Position numbers and translations under genes: made by a program. Shown here in pieces: positions 23,114-35,255 of a stretch of 37,807 bases of DNA. The notes under the pieces are model-generated. The model worked only from the letters and a program-made list of their open reading frames with translations. It was not told the DNA's origin and did not search any database. Position 1 is the first letter of the stretch, and the number at the start of each line of letters is the position of its first letter. Origin of the DNA: Silene noctiflora (taxonomy: Eukaryota > Streptophyta > Magnoliopsida > Caryophyllales > Caryophyllaceae); contig VHZZ01019149.1 in the NCBI GenBank assembly GCA_009801015.1, positions 1-37,807 on the forward strand, in the 5' to 3' direction.

Positions 23114-25511
23114 GCATGATGAAGAAGGTGTTGGTGACTTCGTCGGGGTTTTAAATTAGAAATTATAGAGCCTCTGATCTCTTTAGATCCTAAATCAGAA
23201 TACAATAATAAGCAAACCAAACATCGGAGGTCATAAAGAAGTCTTTTTCTGAGAAGGGTGAAGCGAATGACTCAAGATAACCCATCTTATGGGAGGCAGT
23301 TTCATTAAAAAAGAGAAGATGTCGAAATCTCCGATTGAACCTTCTTAAATTGCCATTTTTTGATCCCATCAAATCTAGAATCAGGGAAAGCTGCTTTCCC
23401 CGGTGAGTCCGGTGAGACTGAGATTTATTCTACTGCCTACAATTTACTATCTTTTTCGTCTACTTTTGTATCGGTTTATCGGCATATCATTTTCCGGATT
23501 CCCTGGCTTAAAATTTTTATGTAGGACCAAAGTCTGCTTTAGAAGCTAACTTTTCCTTTATTCCTGTATAATGAGCATGGCCAGACAATAAATTTATTCA
23601 AATGCGGTAAAAGCATGGTACTTTTCAAGCATAATTAATTTCAAACAAACATATTGTATGCTTGGGTTAACCTTTTAAATATCACCTTTGGCCGAGAACG
23701 TCGATATTAAGCGATGTCGGCCGATATTGACAACAAAGTGCCCATATTAAAAAGTTTTAGAGTCATTTGGCGTTTTTGTTTTGACCTGGCGCCGAGTCAG
23801 GTTAGCCGCCATTGATGCTACTGCACCGGCTTGGTTTCATTCCTTTTTATCTTAATTATGGGACAGTACTTGGGCATCCGGATGAGTCCTTCTAGCGTTT
23901 CAGCTGGAATTGATGCGTCGTCCGTAACAACTGCACTCGTCTTATTATAGTAAAGAAGCTACTCTTGCTCCAGAAGAAGTAAAAGCATTTGCCGGTGCTA
24001 GCGGGGCGGTCAGGCGCGTTTGCGTTTGAGGCAGAAGCAGACGTAGCAATAGAAAACGACCCACTTATAGCCCTCTTTTGCCTAGTGATTCATTATAATT
24101 ATATTCTGCATAGTAAGACTTTTTAGTTCCCTTTTTCAACAGGGCCCGACGCGCAAAGTGCGCCACTGGGCTTTGGCCTATTATTTATAAAATTTCAATA
24201 AAGATAAAATTGAAAAAAAAAAGTAATCCAATTTTGTTAAGACTTGACTATGAACTACGAAAAAAGACCTAACTTTTAGGGATCATTCCTCTCCTTCTAG
24301 TCGAGCCCTTTTAACTCTCGCATTCACTCGAGCTATTTCATAACCTCTCCATGATCTGCTAAAGCAGCTTGTTCATCGGTATCCTCTATCGGAACATTCT
24401 TGATTGCGTATGCTTAGTTGGTTGGGTCTTTTATGTCTGTAGGAAAGGAAAATCAGCCATGCTTTCCATACCTTTTTGGGTTTGTTCTTTCCTTTTACGA
24501 GTCTGAAATCGATGCCAAGGTGTCAAGCCAGGGGTATAGGCGGGCCCATCTATAGATAGTTCAAGGCAAGGTCAAAGTAGACTGATGAACAGGTTTCCCC
24601 GATGGGGCTTGTCTCGGTTGGATAGACAAGGAAAGGTTCCTATTTATAGATCTTTCTTCTCCTACTATAGCTAGTCGAATAGATTGTAACGTTTCTTCTA
24701 CTTCCTATTCTTTCTACCGGACTGCTCCTTCTTCAGATGTTGGTCCCTTCTTATACCAGCTATCGGAGGCAATAATCTGTCGTCTACGCCTTCCAGCAGT
24801 GCCTTCTCTTCTTTGATTTGTTTTATCTTTGACTGTTCTCGCCATATGAATCCTGGTGAAAGACCTCCTCATAGTCATGGGTAGCTTGTCTGTGGTTTGC
24901 TTATTGGCTACTGGGTTATTAGAAGTCTACGCCTTCTCCTATTACTTCCAGCTATGGGATTGATCCTCCTTCGGGTGTTCTTTATATTCCCGGAGTACTC
25001 CTATGAATCGGTAGCTTTCATTTAAGTATAATAGGGCATAGGTCCAGTAGGAAGTCAACTCCTTTGTTCTCAGACCATGGAAAGCGCGGATCGGATGCTC
25101 CGAAGGTATAGCTCGCATATCTTTAACAAAATTTTAACAAAATACAGAGAGGAGGAACTAGGGTGAGTGGCTTTTGGACACGTCCCTCTTAGGGAAGGGA
25201 AAGTAAAAGATGCATGGCCCTTATACAAAAGAAAGCTTCCAGATATAATAGTCAAATTGAGCTTTATGGGTGTTAATTGGGGGTTCCTAGCAAGTCCTGG
25301 CACCGTTCAACTTCCCTTTTCTCTCGTTTATAGGTAAACAAGTAAGTTTCCCTTAGTTTAAGAAAAAGTTCATCTACAATAAGATAAGAACAGATATCAT
25401 GTAAACATTGGTGGATACGGCGGACACACCCGCCATCGCAGTTTTTTATAAATATACACTACAGAAATGAACCCGTTTTGGGCTATATAACGGTATACCA
25501 CATTGGCTACT

Positions 25512-25536
25512 TTATAATAATATAATAATAATATAA
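25512..25536. repeat. ATA-type microsatellite
   Basis: A stretch of TAATA/ATAATA units lies in A/T-rich spacer. A similar patch is at 22710-22726. These are simple repeats with no adjoining gene. Confidence 0.6.
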
Positions 25537-26356
25537 CACGGAACCACCTTAATAGCTTCATTATACTACCGCGGATTATTCTCCTAAACATTAATACCGG
25601 GCGGGGCTCTATTTAAAAATAAGATCGGGAAAGTAAGATAGTGTATACAGCAATCGAGGCGCGAAGCCCAAGCACTGCTAGTGGCTTTTTAGGACCAAGG
25701 ACAGCCAGCCCTGTGACTTAACATGTCATTTAACTGTTAGCGGTTGGCATCTCGTTTTTGAAAAGGGAGGCATTCGCCGAGCAAGCCTAAAAGACGGAGT
25801 AAACTTCATTGTCGTTTTTAGCGAAAGAAAAGATAAAGGCCTTAGGGCGTTAACGCGAAGACCCGTTAACAACGGGAGTCCCCTCTTCTAATGCTTCCAG
25901 ATTGCTTGACTGGGCATGGCAATCGTTTGCCTGATCGTGGCAGCGGTCTCGAACTTAAAGCTTAACTCCTAGCTTGAAAACTAATAAGAGAACGTAGCGT
26001 ATCTCTTAGCTATTAAGCTGTATTCGTGTTAAAAAAAATGGGACTCACTGAAGGACTGCGAGCCTTTTGAGAAAGACTGCCCGCGGTTGGAACGAAAAAA
26101 GATAGGGGCAAAGCAACTGCTTCATCACACATGCCGTCATCTCTGGTTCATAGAAAAGGCGGGGGCAAAGCCCATACTTCCGCTCGTCCTGATCTTAGAG
26201 TACTGTCCTATAATCCGTCTCATTCAAACAAATGCCATTTAAGCGCTTTTCTATGTTCAAAGAGTGGTTCCCCAGATATATAAGAATGAGGAAAGGTGAA
26301 GCCGGTCCCATCCTTCTGGTCATTCTACCCGCAAGTAAAAAAAATTCTCACGCCAG

Positions 26357-26800
26357 TTGTCTGCACCCAGTTTTGCGCCCCTCCTCTACTGTTTAGCCCT
26401 CGCGGGTATTTTTGCTGGAAAGAGGGAGGTGAACCAGGCATACACACTATCCATGCCAACCAAAAAATTTCTCGACCCAACCCTCTCGTTAAAGAAAGGG
26501 GACATTCTTTCCTTCTTTTACGGACGAAACATCCTCAGATGCTTTTCTTCTTTTATGCCCAAAGAAGCAAGTGTTTTCCACATGATGATATGCTTCGCGG
26601 AATGGGTTGAAGTAGCTGGCGAGGTTACCCGTTTTATTTTAGATTTGTCTTCAGGAAAAGGGGTACGGAGTCCTTTTCTTTCCTATGATTATGGTATAGG
26701 CCCATGTAACTTGAGGGCTTCATATTTCCAAGCAAGCGGGTCTTCTACTGCACGGACGGAGCTATGCCAATGCTCAGTAAAACGATCTATCGCCCCCTGA
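26357..26800 (+). CDS. Hypothetical ORF, 147 aa (longest after rps3)
   Basis: The first part has a short hydrophobic stretch (residues about 5-20, Leu/Ala/Phe-rich). Later comes a Met/Phe-rich region (residues about 58-95) with FHMMICFAEWVEVAGEV and then RFILDLSSGKG. I recognise no domain. It overlaps the following ORF (26764-27162) by 37 bp in another frame, and a third frame is open over 26296-26610. The combined roughly 850 bp is unusually free of stops on the plus strand and has no listed minus-strand competitor, which makes real or recently lost coding possible. No motif of DNA or RNA polymerases, maturases or cytochrome c maturation proteins is visible. Confidence 0.3.
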   Translation: MSAPSFAPLLYCLALAGIFAGKREVNQAYTLSMPTKKFLDPTLSLKKGDILSFFYGRNILRCFSSFMPKEASVFHMMICFAEWVEVAGEVTRFILDLSSGKGVRSPFLSYDYGIGPCNLRASYFQASGSSTARTELCQCSVKRSIAP

Positions 26801-27162
26801 CAACCATCAGGGAGAGTAAGCAGATCCAGCTACTTAACTACATTCTACCGCGTCTGCTTCAAAGGATCGGCAAGGGCAAAACAACCCCGCCCAAAGGTCG
26901 AGTCATACCTAACTGGCCTTTTCCGACTAAAGAAAGAAGGTCCCATTTTTCACATATGATCTCACTTGAAAACTATAAAATTCATGGCATGGATACCGAT
27001 CGTTACGTTAATATGTGCTCTTTCTCTCCCCTCTCGTCTTATATGCGAGTTCTGTTGGACCCTCGGGCCCTTGATCTTAGCCTAGCTTACTCAGGGAGCG
27101 TAGATGGGTTCGGACTTTCGACTCGGGACGAGCAGTCATATATCATACGATATGGACATTGA
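26764..27162 (+). CDS. Hypothetical ORF, 132 aa, basic N-terminal half
   Basis: It starts inside the end of the preceding ORF, in a different frame. The N-terminal half is basic (LLQRIGKGKTTPPKGR); the second half is mixed and rich in Ser, Tyr and Leu, ending in SYIIRYGH. There is no membrane segment and no recognised domain. The short GMDTDR string recalls the DTD core of family B DNA polymerases but lacks the flanking residues, so I do not use it. It may be an unknown gene together with 26357-26800, or chance. Confidence 0.3.
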   Translation: MPMLSKTIYRPLTTIRESKQIQLLNYILPRLLQRIGKGKTTPPKGRVIPNWPFPTKERRSHFSHMISLENYKIHGMDTDRYVNMCSFSPLSSYMRVLLDPRALDLSLAYSGSVDGFGLSTRDEQSYIIRYGH

Positions 27163-28110
27163 TCAACCTAACACTTAAGCTCTCACGACAAGCGATCCAC
27201 TCGAAGAGGCACTCTTACTCATGCGCATTTTACTCATATAGTATAGTTCCTAATTTTAGGAAATTAAAGTAAAGGCAAAAAAATGTCAATTTTATTCATA
27301 ATTGGTGATTTATCAAACCTGTGTCCGCCTGGGCTCCCGAAAGGTACTGGTACGTGTACCCGAGAATACAGGCTTAATGATCGTACCCTTAATCATACAT
27401 TTAGTCTCTTTTTATAAATTTATTCGAGAAGCAACCACAGGGTAAGGAAGTTTTTTAGTTCAACCACAACAAAGACTGTTCTGAGGTACTATACCAGACT
27501 TATACTCAGAGGCGGCACGTCAACCACTAAAACAAGAGTGGATCATCATGTAAGTGCGCCAAGTGCTTTGTTTGACATCTTCTTAAGAAGGAATCGCGTC
27601 TAAGTAGTAAGTGGGCGGGTTGCTATTATATTACAAGATTGTCCATTGAAAATGCGCCTCTTTCAATAGCTTTGTTAGGAGAGATCATAAGGCATATGCG
27701 CGCATATTCTAAGACAGGCCTAAAACTTTCTTTTTTCGTTTGGGCGTTGGTAGTAGTTGAAAACGTAGTTCACCCGATAGGAAGCATAGTCACTCTCTAA
27801 TTTAAAGCTGGGATGTAAATGTGTGTGTGCTAGAGACTAGCAGTTACTATTCATATAGCATAGATTGGATAAAATTTCTTCAAATGTCTTAATAACCTAC
27901 TATAGTAATGTATAATTGTATCTTCTTATTGTTCTCGTCCTGTCTTTCTCGTGATAAAAACTAGTACTAGTAGTAGAAAGATTTAGCAGGACAGCAAGAG
28001 ATCTAGTTATAATTATATACAACAAGGGATCCAAAAATCTCACATTTACTTATTTTGATCGAAGAAATACCTTAAATATCATAAGCTAGCTGTAAGAAAA
28101 AAGATTTTAT

Positions 28111-28473
28111 TTGTTTGCTTATATTCTATATAGAGTAGAGACTTTCCTTCAAAAAGCAACAGTCTGGAAAATACAAAACAAAAAGTGCTGCTATGAGGGC
28201 TCGCTCAACTTTACTTCAATAAAGGGCAGGCCTTTGCTGTTGAAAAGTGAGTGTCCAGGTAAAAGAACTTATTATGCTTCTCTGTTACTACACTATATTA
28301 AAGACTCACGTTTTTCCCAACGCTTTACTAAACCTCAAATGCAATTGCTGCGCGCAAGGGCACCTGCCATCTCTGCTTCTGTTTTCTTCTATTTTTATTA
28401 TAAGATTGTAGAAATAAAACACTCCCAAACCCAACTGTTTTCTAATATGAGGTACGGCTCCTCAGATTCATAA
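28111..28473 (+). CDS. Hypothetical ORF, 120 aa, basic
   Basis: The frame is rich in Lys, Tyr, Phe and Ser with one Phe/Tyr-rich patch (SVFFYFYYK, residues about 90-98). No known family is recognised and it has no supporting neighbour. A string like the plant mitochondrial promoter core, CATAAGAGT, lies at its very end (28469-28477), downstream of where a promoter for it would be. Most likely a chance frame. Confidence 0.15.
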   Translation: MFAYILYRVETFLQKATVWKIQNKKCCYEGSLNFTSIKGRPLLLKSECPGKRTYYASLLLHYIKDSRFSQRFTKPQMQLLRARAPAISASVFFYFYYKIVEIKHSQTQLFSNMRYGSSDS

Positions 28474-31238
28474 GAGTAGGCCTCTTCTAGGAATGTAGCT
28501 GTCGGAACGTAGTAACCTTATGTTATGGGATATGCCTTAATCCCTTCTTTTTATATAAGAGTAAAGTTCCTTTCAATGGTGAATCACTGCACTTCACCTT
28601 ATATTAATAGAGTTTTCTTATAATAAGCAGCTATTACAAGCGCTTAAAAGCAAAGAACTTCTTAGCAAAGGAATACTTTCTTTAATTACTATAATATTTT
28701 TTGATTGTAATAATTAAATTACATAAGATCGGGAAGCAGCAAAGCTCCCTACTACTGAGTGAAATGGATCCTGTGGGCTACTGTCGAAAAAGGGAGATAT
28801 CTATACCAAGGGGGGAATCACCTTATAGTTGAATCAAAAGAAGCGCTGTTTACGTATGGAAATAAATCTTTCCAATAAACCTAACTTAATAAAGGAAATG
28901 GGGGAAGCCTTTGATGGGATGCTGCTACTACATGACACGAAAGTTCCACTCTGTTATTATTTCTCAGACGAACAAGAAAGACAATATCAAAGCAAATCCG
29001 CATGCAGGCTGGAGCGAAAGACCGAGAATTTCTATATTATAAGCTAGACTAGACCACCCACCATCATATTGCAAACAAGCATCATTCTTTGCTTTGTTGT
29101 TGACCTACTAACTAAGAAAATAAGGATCGGCAGCATCTTCTTCTTGCACGATCATGAGCTTGATTAACAACATTTAAAGTAAAAAATTTCTTCGACTGGT
29201 TGAAAAGAGACTTCCAATTCAAGTGGATAGACCAATTCTATGGGAGTTGATACACGCTCAGGGCGAGCACAGCTGTTCCTTCTTAGAAATGAACCAATAA
29301 GGTAGGCGCGGACAAGCTGAGGAAAGTGGGACCCAACTTATTTAATTTCAACAAGCAGCTGGTGTTTTAAGTCATAAAGACTTTATTCCCAACTTACAAT
29401 AGTTTTTTGTGTTAATTAACTTAGACTCCTGGCTGGAAAGGCACATCTTTTTCATTGTTGGTTCAAAAGTACGACTCTGGATTTTACTTTTAAAATGAAC
29501 GGGCGAAGAGCGAGCAGGTTAGCTTCGGAATGCACGAGGCACATGGAGTTAGAAAGACTGGAGAAGAGCTTGTCCCTTGTTCGAATTATTAAGCGGATTG
29601 CCCACTTGGGGTGAAAGACAGAGGTTCGGCTCTAAATGAGGGAGACGCCCGCCTTTCTGACTTTTCTCAAGCTAATAAAGCTCTGGAGCGCGTGTACGGG
29701 AGGAAGTTTACCCATAGAGGAAAGGAATCAACAAGAACAGCGAGACGGGGTCCCTCGACCCAAGCTTCCTTGGTTGGGGGTCCTTGAAATATATAGGATT
29801 AAGTACCACAGCGGAGTCCTTTTCTTTCACTCGCTCCTTTTCCAAGGAGATCTAATACACTAGCCAGCCGCGTTGCGAGGTTTAGTATGAGAATTGGTCA
29901 CTGGACGAGCGGGCCCATCCTTAACTTNATTCCGGAAAGCAGGGTGCAAAAAGGGACGTGCTTTACTATATGTAATATATTTTCTAATTGGCCTGACTAT
30001 CAAAAAAGACAGTGTGGAAATCAATTGATTTGCCCCGGGCCATAAGTTAATAATAGTTCTTTATATATATAGTATAGCTAGGCTCTAGTGAAGAATTATA
30101 ACTTAGACTCCATCTGCTGCGGCATATACATCCCTTGCTTTGCTTAACGAGTAAGAATTTTATCTTTGACTCCGCGCAGTCCGCTGCTTTCTCGGAGGAT
30201 GCATCAGTATAAGAAGCCAATGAAGCGGTTGCAGGTTCACCAGATTTTTATGGATTGATGACAAGTAGATTATTTAATCACACTTACTATTAGAGTATTA
30301 CCCACTACATTACTTAATCAGAAACGTTTATAACCTTTGTTATAGATGCTTAGTTAGGTCAGATTTTCTCAATTTTTAGTGACTCTTGCTTGCTCTTTGT
30401 CCCTCGCCTTATTAGTCACGAGCTTTTGAAATACCCTAAATGAAGTCTGTAAATGTCCCAATCCTATAGTAAGTCTTGTACCAAAGCAGTACTGTGAATC
30501 TAGTAGGTTACTCTTAGTTTACTAAAAAAGGATCCTCGTAATCCCGTATTCACATCACCACAACCACAAATTTTACTCTATGAGATTTTTCATTCGAGAA
30601 ATGTTGAAGTGGTGCGTTTATTTGCTTTTGCCTAATTGTCAATCACTGAACGCATCATTCGCTAACAAACTCATCCCTTCTTTTCTGGAGCAATCATAAT
30701 AGGATTGTCTCGGTGCCGAGGTTAGATAGTTGTGATCACTTGATAACAGAGTTGACCCTTTCTTTAACTGTTATAATATACAAGGGGTGGGCCTCTAATA
30801 AATACCCGCAAAAGACCCATTTCTTATGGAATTTCCTGAGAAAGTGGGAGCTTTACGCCAGTTAGTTTCGGACCAAAAATTACAACCGGTTTGCACTAGA
30901 AGAGAAGTACTTTTGTTTTTATCCGAGAATTCCTCGGTTGGAAGCCTTTAATTGGTCTCTTTAGCTTTTGTAGTATTGTAAAGGGCCGAAGGAATAATGC
31001 AAGTTTCTTCACGAAAGCAGATTTGAAAGTGAAAGTACTAGAGTAGGTCGAACGAAGCATCTTTCGTGATAGTCTTTGTCATCTCAGAAAAGTAACCTAG
31101 GTTTTCAAGGATAAGATGATAAAACTGGAGAAGGAAGAGCCCGGTAAAGAGGGAATTTTGATAGTTGTTTTGGACCAGTGACACGGGTATCAAGAGGAGG
31201 AGCTTCTTTGCGTCAATGGCCAGGATCTTACTTCATAT

Positions 31239-31463
31239 ATGATCTATAGCAGGGATTGTACTCTTATCAAAGACAGCTACACCTTTTCTTTTAGAACCGG
31301 CTTTCAAGTCTTTTTTTGTTCTTTTTTTGCGTTCGCACTTGTAGTTCACGTTCTTGTGCTCTCGAAACGAAGCACGCGGGCAGCAAAAGCCTATTTACAA
31401 GAAAACGAAGGTATGTACCAAGCAAGCGTAGGATGCGAGCGGAAGAATACACCTCGCGCGTAA
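31239..31463 (+). CDS. Hypothetical ORF, 74 aa, one membrane segment
   Basis: Residues about 22-42 (FQVFFCSFFAFALVVHVLVL) form a good single membrane helix, followed by a basic tail. Nothing identifies it. Small one-helix proteins of this kind are known among expressed chimeric ORFs of plant mitochondria, but no piece of a standard gene is visible here and it may be chance. Confidence 0.15.
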   Translation: MIYSRDCTLIKDSYTFSFRTGFQVFFCSFFAFALVVHVLVLSKRSTRAAKAYLQENEGMYQASVGCERKNTPRA

Positions 31464-34400
31464 CATTAAGTAAGATGCTCTACCAACGGAAGAATAGATC
31501 CGGGCGTCTTTAAGCGAGACATAATTTTTCTTTAAACAAAAATGCCTAGTATTCATGGTTTGACATTAAACCTTATGGCAACGTGCTCATCAATAACATA
31601 AGGAAAGAGCCCTGCCGCGCTATAACTTAAAAAATTTAATGAAATCACATGAAGTAATGCCTGGGATTGGCGAGAGATACGGTTTGCAAATCCTGGGGTC
31701 CGATGTTACGATACATTAATATAAGCAAGCAAGAACCTCACCGAACAATGTCAGATAAAACAGCCTCTTTGCTTTTTGAATTTGCCAGGTGAGACTTTGA
31801 AATGACTCTCTCGCTTACTCCTTTTTTTTTTTCAGAATAGAACCTGAGAACGACAACCAGATCGCTCTGTTCTTATATATATGTAAGTTAGATTAAAATA
31901 AAAGCAAGTTTTTTTTTTCAAAGAGGTTGTTTCCAAAGTTCGATCGAGCAAACTAAGAAAAACAGCGAAGATCTTGAAAAGCTCCCGCGATAGGGAAGTC
32001 TGCCCCGCTTTGCCTCAAAACATGCGCATAAAGATTATGGTCTAAGAGAAGCGTGAAAGCGTAAGAAAATTAAGACTTTGTCTTCATCTGATGAGTCTGA
32101 TCTTTCCACGACAACAGAGAACAAAGGATCTTTTTTGTCAATTGGCCAGATGATTAGGTTCCGTTTCTGACTAGGCGGCTAGCAAGAAGGCAAGCTTACT
32201 CAGGAAGTCCTATCCTTGACGGGTGAACTCAGCAAGTGCATTTCCTTCATATCATAAAAGCAAAGCTGGGAATTTCGACCCTATAATATAAAGGATATTT
32301 CCAACATCCCCGTCTTTCTACCTTGACTTAATAAGCTCTATCCAGTCCAGACGTAGAAATTTCAGCGGCTGTTGAAGCACGATGTTTTGTTTAAATTTCA
32401 AATGAAGTGACATCAAAATTTTTCACTTGGGACAACTTATAGTATAGATCTGCCTCTTAGGACCTTTAAAGGTAGGGCGGCATTCACTGACAAAACAATA
32501 AGAAAAAAGACTAAGGCGGCGGGGCAGGTGGTTCCGAACGATTCTTTCCAAAGCATAGTTCAAAAGAGCACCTCCAAGCTAAAGGAAAACCCTTTTTCGG
32601 ATGCTGCTTCTGGAAACAAAAGTCTGAGTATGTATACTTTTCTTGAACCATCTATAAGCCTGCCTACCTCTCTCTAACCTGGGCTCGAAAAAGCAAGACA
32701 GGTCAGCCGGGGCTAGATATCGAGAATGCCCTGTGGATTACTCGTGGCTAAACTTTTTCTAAGCGTTTATTCCTATTCCCGAAAAAGTACAAAGGAGGAT
32801 AGGGAACGCATACTTCACTTAGTCGGAAAAAGGTCACCTTGAGATGCGAAGCCCTAAGGTGAGGAATGCAAAGTCTTAACTGGTCTCAAATGCCACCCAG
32901 CCATGGAGGGGGTTTTAAATAGAATGATGCCTTGGTTTGATTATTATAGTTGCCAGCTATTCCTGTGGGATAAAGAGTCCACGCGATTTTACAGAAATAT
33001 CCAATCTTGGATTAGGATCTCGAGGTCCTTTCATATTAGATTGTTCGGCGATTGGGGGGGCGAAGCTCTTTCTTTTGAATCGAAGATCGAGTAAGTACCA
33101 TTGATCGATGAAAGAAAGAGCGCGAAGAAAGAAGGTATCCTTAGGCAGATAAGAAGACGGGCTCATCAAGGAACGTCTTCGAGTCCGCTTTCTGTATGAT
33201 ATAAGGCACGGGGCTTTTCACGCTTGAAAACTAATGAAATGAAAAGGGGTGTTTTTTAAGGCTCCTTGATTTGATTGTCGGATTTATGCGCCAATCTTAC
33301 GCCTCGATTATCTTCTAAGGCGGAGTCTCATAAATAAAATGAGGCCTTTCTGTTTATTGAAAGGAAGAATTCTCTCGTTTGGTTGGGAGATAACAGCGCC
33401 AGCTCAGAAAGATCCCTGGAAACATAATCACAGGTGGATGTTCCAGAAAAGTAAGTTGGTTGAAGATGTGAACAAAAGGGAAGCCAATGCTCATGTAGTG
33501 CCAGTGGAGCCCTTCACATTATATATAATATATAATATAGTCAAGCCCGTTCGCTTGATATCATCTGCTTTTGAAATCGATTCATTATTTTCTTAGCAAT
33601 CTCCTACGGATAAGTCTCCTATACAGGACACGGTTGGGAAAAAATAAAGTATCCAATCAAATATCCGACCGAAAGGACTCGACGATGTGTGCTTGCTTCT
33701 TGCCCAGTTGCGTTCTATACTTTTTTCTACGAAAGGGGGGCAGTTTTGGCGTCAGTTATAGTCAAAGAAGGCTGGCTTAGGACTTCGTGCTCTTCTATCA
33801 TCAACATCAAAAGGACATGCTCTTGCTTTTGCTTTGTCTTTCTTTCTCGAGCAGCCTTTTTTCTTACTCGGCCCGGCCTGGGCTGACCAGCTGCTTTCGC
33901 TTTGGCGGGGGTAAGAGGTAGATGTCTCAGTCGAAAAAAGAAACTTTTTGATGATAAGTTCCTTTATGGGTGTCTCGAGATACGACCCCTTACTCAGCTC
34001 AACTCGGGTACCCCGCAATTCCAAGACCGGGACTCGAGAGTCAAGATTTACAACAGAGGTAGCGGCGATCCATTCTTTTCTTTACTTTGCTTTGACTTGT
34101 ATTTTGCGTACTTGTGCTTCCCGATCCACAAGCTAATCCGAAAGTTCCATCCCTATCAAAATCCAAGGTTAAACAACTGAGGAATGGAGGATGAAGATAT
34201 CTTGCCTATTAGTCTAGTAAGGGCTGGGTGGAAAAAATCCCCAACGTCTTATTGAAAGAAAGATGGCGCGAGTCATTTTATATTATAATGAGCTCGAAAC
34301 TCCAAGTTCTTCTTAAACTCAAATAAAAGTAACCCTCTTTTCTTTTCCTTTGATTTTTTTTGAGTCTTCACTTACTTATTTACCTATGCTTGCTTGTTTC

Positions 34401-35106
34401 AATCTCCCATACTCTCATAATCTAATAGAATTATGCCACCGGGGAGAGCTGCTGCTGACGCCGATGCTACAGACGCATAAGAATTACACGTGGATGAATA
34501 AGATAATAGTGAGTAATAGAACGATCTGCCCAGTAAAAGTAAAATAAAGCAGCTTGTCGATTGCATTGGCTTCTGTCCTATCCTCTCAATTTCTTTCTTT
34601 TTCAGCAACTTCATTTGGTATAACAACTGCTTCTCCGACTGCAGCTTCGTTCTTAGAGGGGGCAGGCACGGGTGAAATCCGGTCAATAAAATAAGGGGGA
34701 GTAATTTCTACCCACTTTTCAAATAAACGGCTTACTTGCTTTTGAATTAGAATCTTAGAAGAAAGCTTGTTTTCAGCCAGATATATGGATTTGGCGTGAA
34801 GCTAATACTTTTAGGAATAGAATTGCACGGCTATCAAATGAAATTGCCAGTATTCGATGCCTAATCGTTGCCTGCTTTCGGAGCATTTCGGGTAAAGTCT
34901 CTAAAAAAGTAACAAAAGTCTCTAGTGGGCACGGGTTACGACCAGTAAAAGAGAGAATCTCATTGACGCATTCAGTCTCGCAATGAGTCTGCCATTGAAT
35001 ATGAATTTCTTTTAGATCAATGCAACCGGGTCACTAGAGTGAGGCATGTTCACCTTGTAACGTCCAACGTAAGAATCAGAAATCGGATGTTTGTATTTTT
35101 TTTTTT

Positions 35107-35129
35107 CTTTTTAAAAAACTTTTTAAAAG
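35107..35129 (-). repeat. A/T-rich direct repeat and second stem-loop after rps3
   Basis: The ten-base unit CTTTTTAAAA occurs twice, at 35107-35116 and 35119-35128. The outer parts CTTTT and AAAAG can also pair, so the segment can fold into a weak A/T hairpin. A T tract precedes it on the plus strand (35096-35106). It follows the stronger stem-loop at 35146-35168 in the direction of rps3 transcription and may form part of the same 3' region, or may simply be A/T-rich slippage sequence. Confidence 0.4.
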
Positions 35130-35145
35130 AGAAGGATCAACCTGT

Positions 35146-35168
35146 TACCGAAAAAATTTGTTTCGGTA
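35146..35168 (-). promoter_or_regulatory. Stem-loop downstream of rps3, candidate mRNA 3'-end element
   Basis: TACCGAAA (35146-35153) and TTTCGGTA (35161-35168) form a perfect 8-bp stem with a 7-nt loop, about 88 nt past the rps3 stop codon on the transcribed strand. Plant mitochondrial mRNA 3' ends are often set or protected by stem-loops or PPR-protein sites, so this is a reasonable candidate for the rps3 3' end. The stem is seen directly; its role is inferred from position. Confidence 0.45.
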
Positions 35169-35255
35169 TACCTATCTAAGGTTTGATATTGTTTTAATCT
35201 TAAAAAATCTTTAATTTTAATTAATTGCATCCTTTTATTAGCGAACCGGCTAACT

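Larger units (their letters stand above)
21071..26356. other. Gene-free spacer
   Basis: Apart from the ATA microsatellites and the ORF at 22787-23113, I see a small stem CCCGTT/AACGGG (25862-25867 with 25871-25876) and a local duplication of GGTGAGTCC-like sequence near 23401-23418. No gene, tRNA or rRNA recognised. Confidence 0.55.
27163..35106. other. Gene-free spacer leading to the rps3 3' region
   Basis: Only short ORFs are present. TATAATATA copies lie at 30772-30780, 32282-32290 and, overlapping, at 33524-33532 and 33531-33539; its complement is at 34279-34287. One unresolved base (N) is at 29928. The last 2 kb, where rpl16 would follow rps3 on the minus strand in many plants, shows no rpl16-like translation. 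Confidence 0.55.

Noticed and set aside
26980-27010. GMDTDR string in the ORF at 26764-27162, recalling the DTD core of plasmid DNA polymerases
   Set aside because: The surrounding residues and all other polymerase motifs are absent.
28469-28477. Plant mitochondrial promoter core (CATAAGAGT, near CRTAAGAGA)
   Set aside because: One mismatch, no gene downstream in the right place, and similar strings occur elsewhere by chance.
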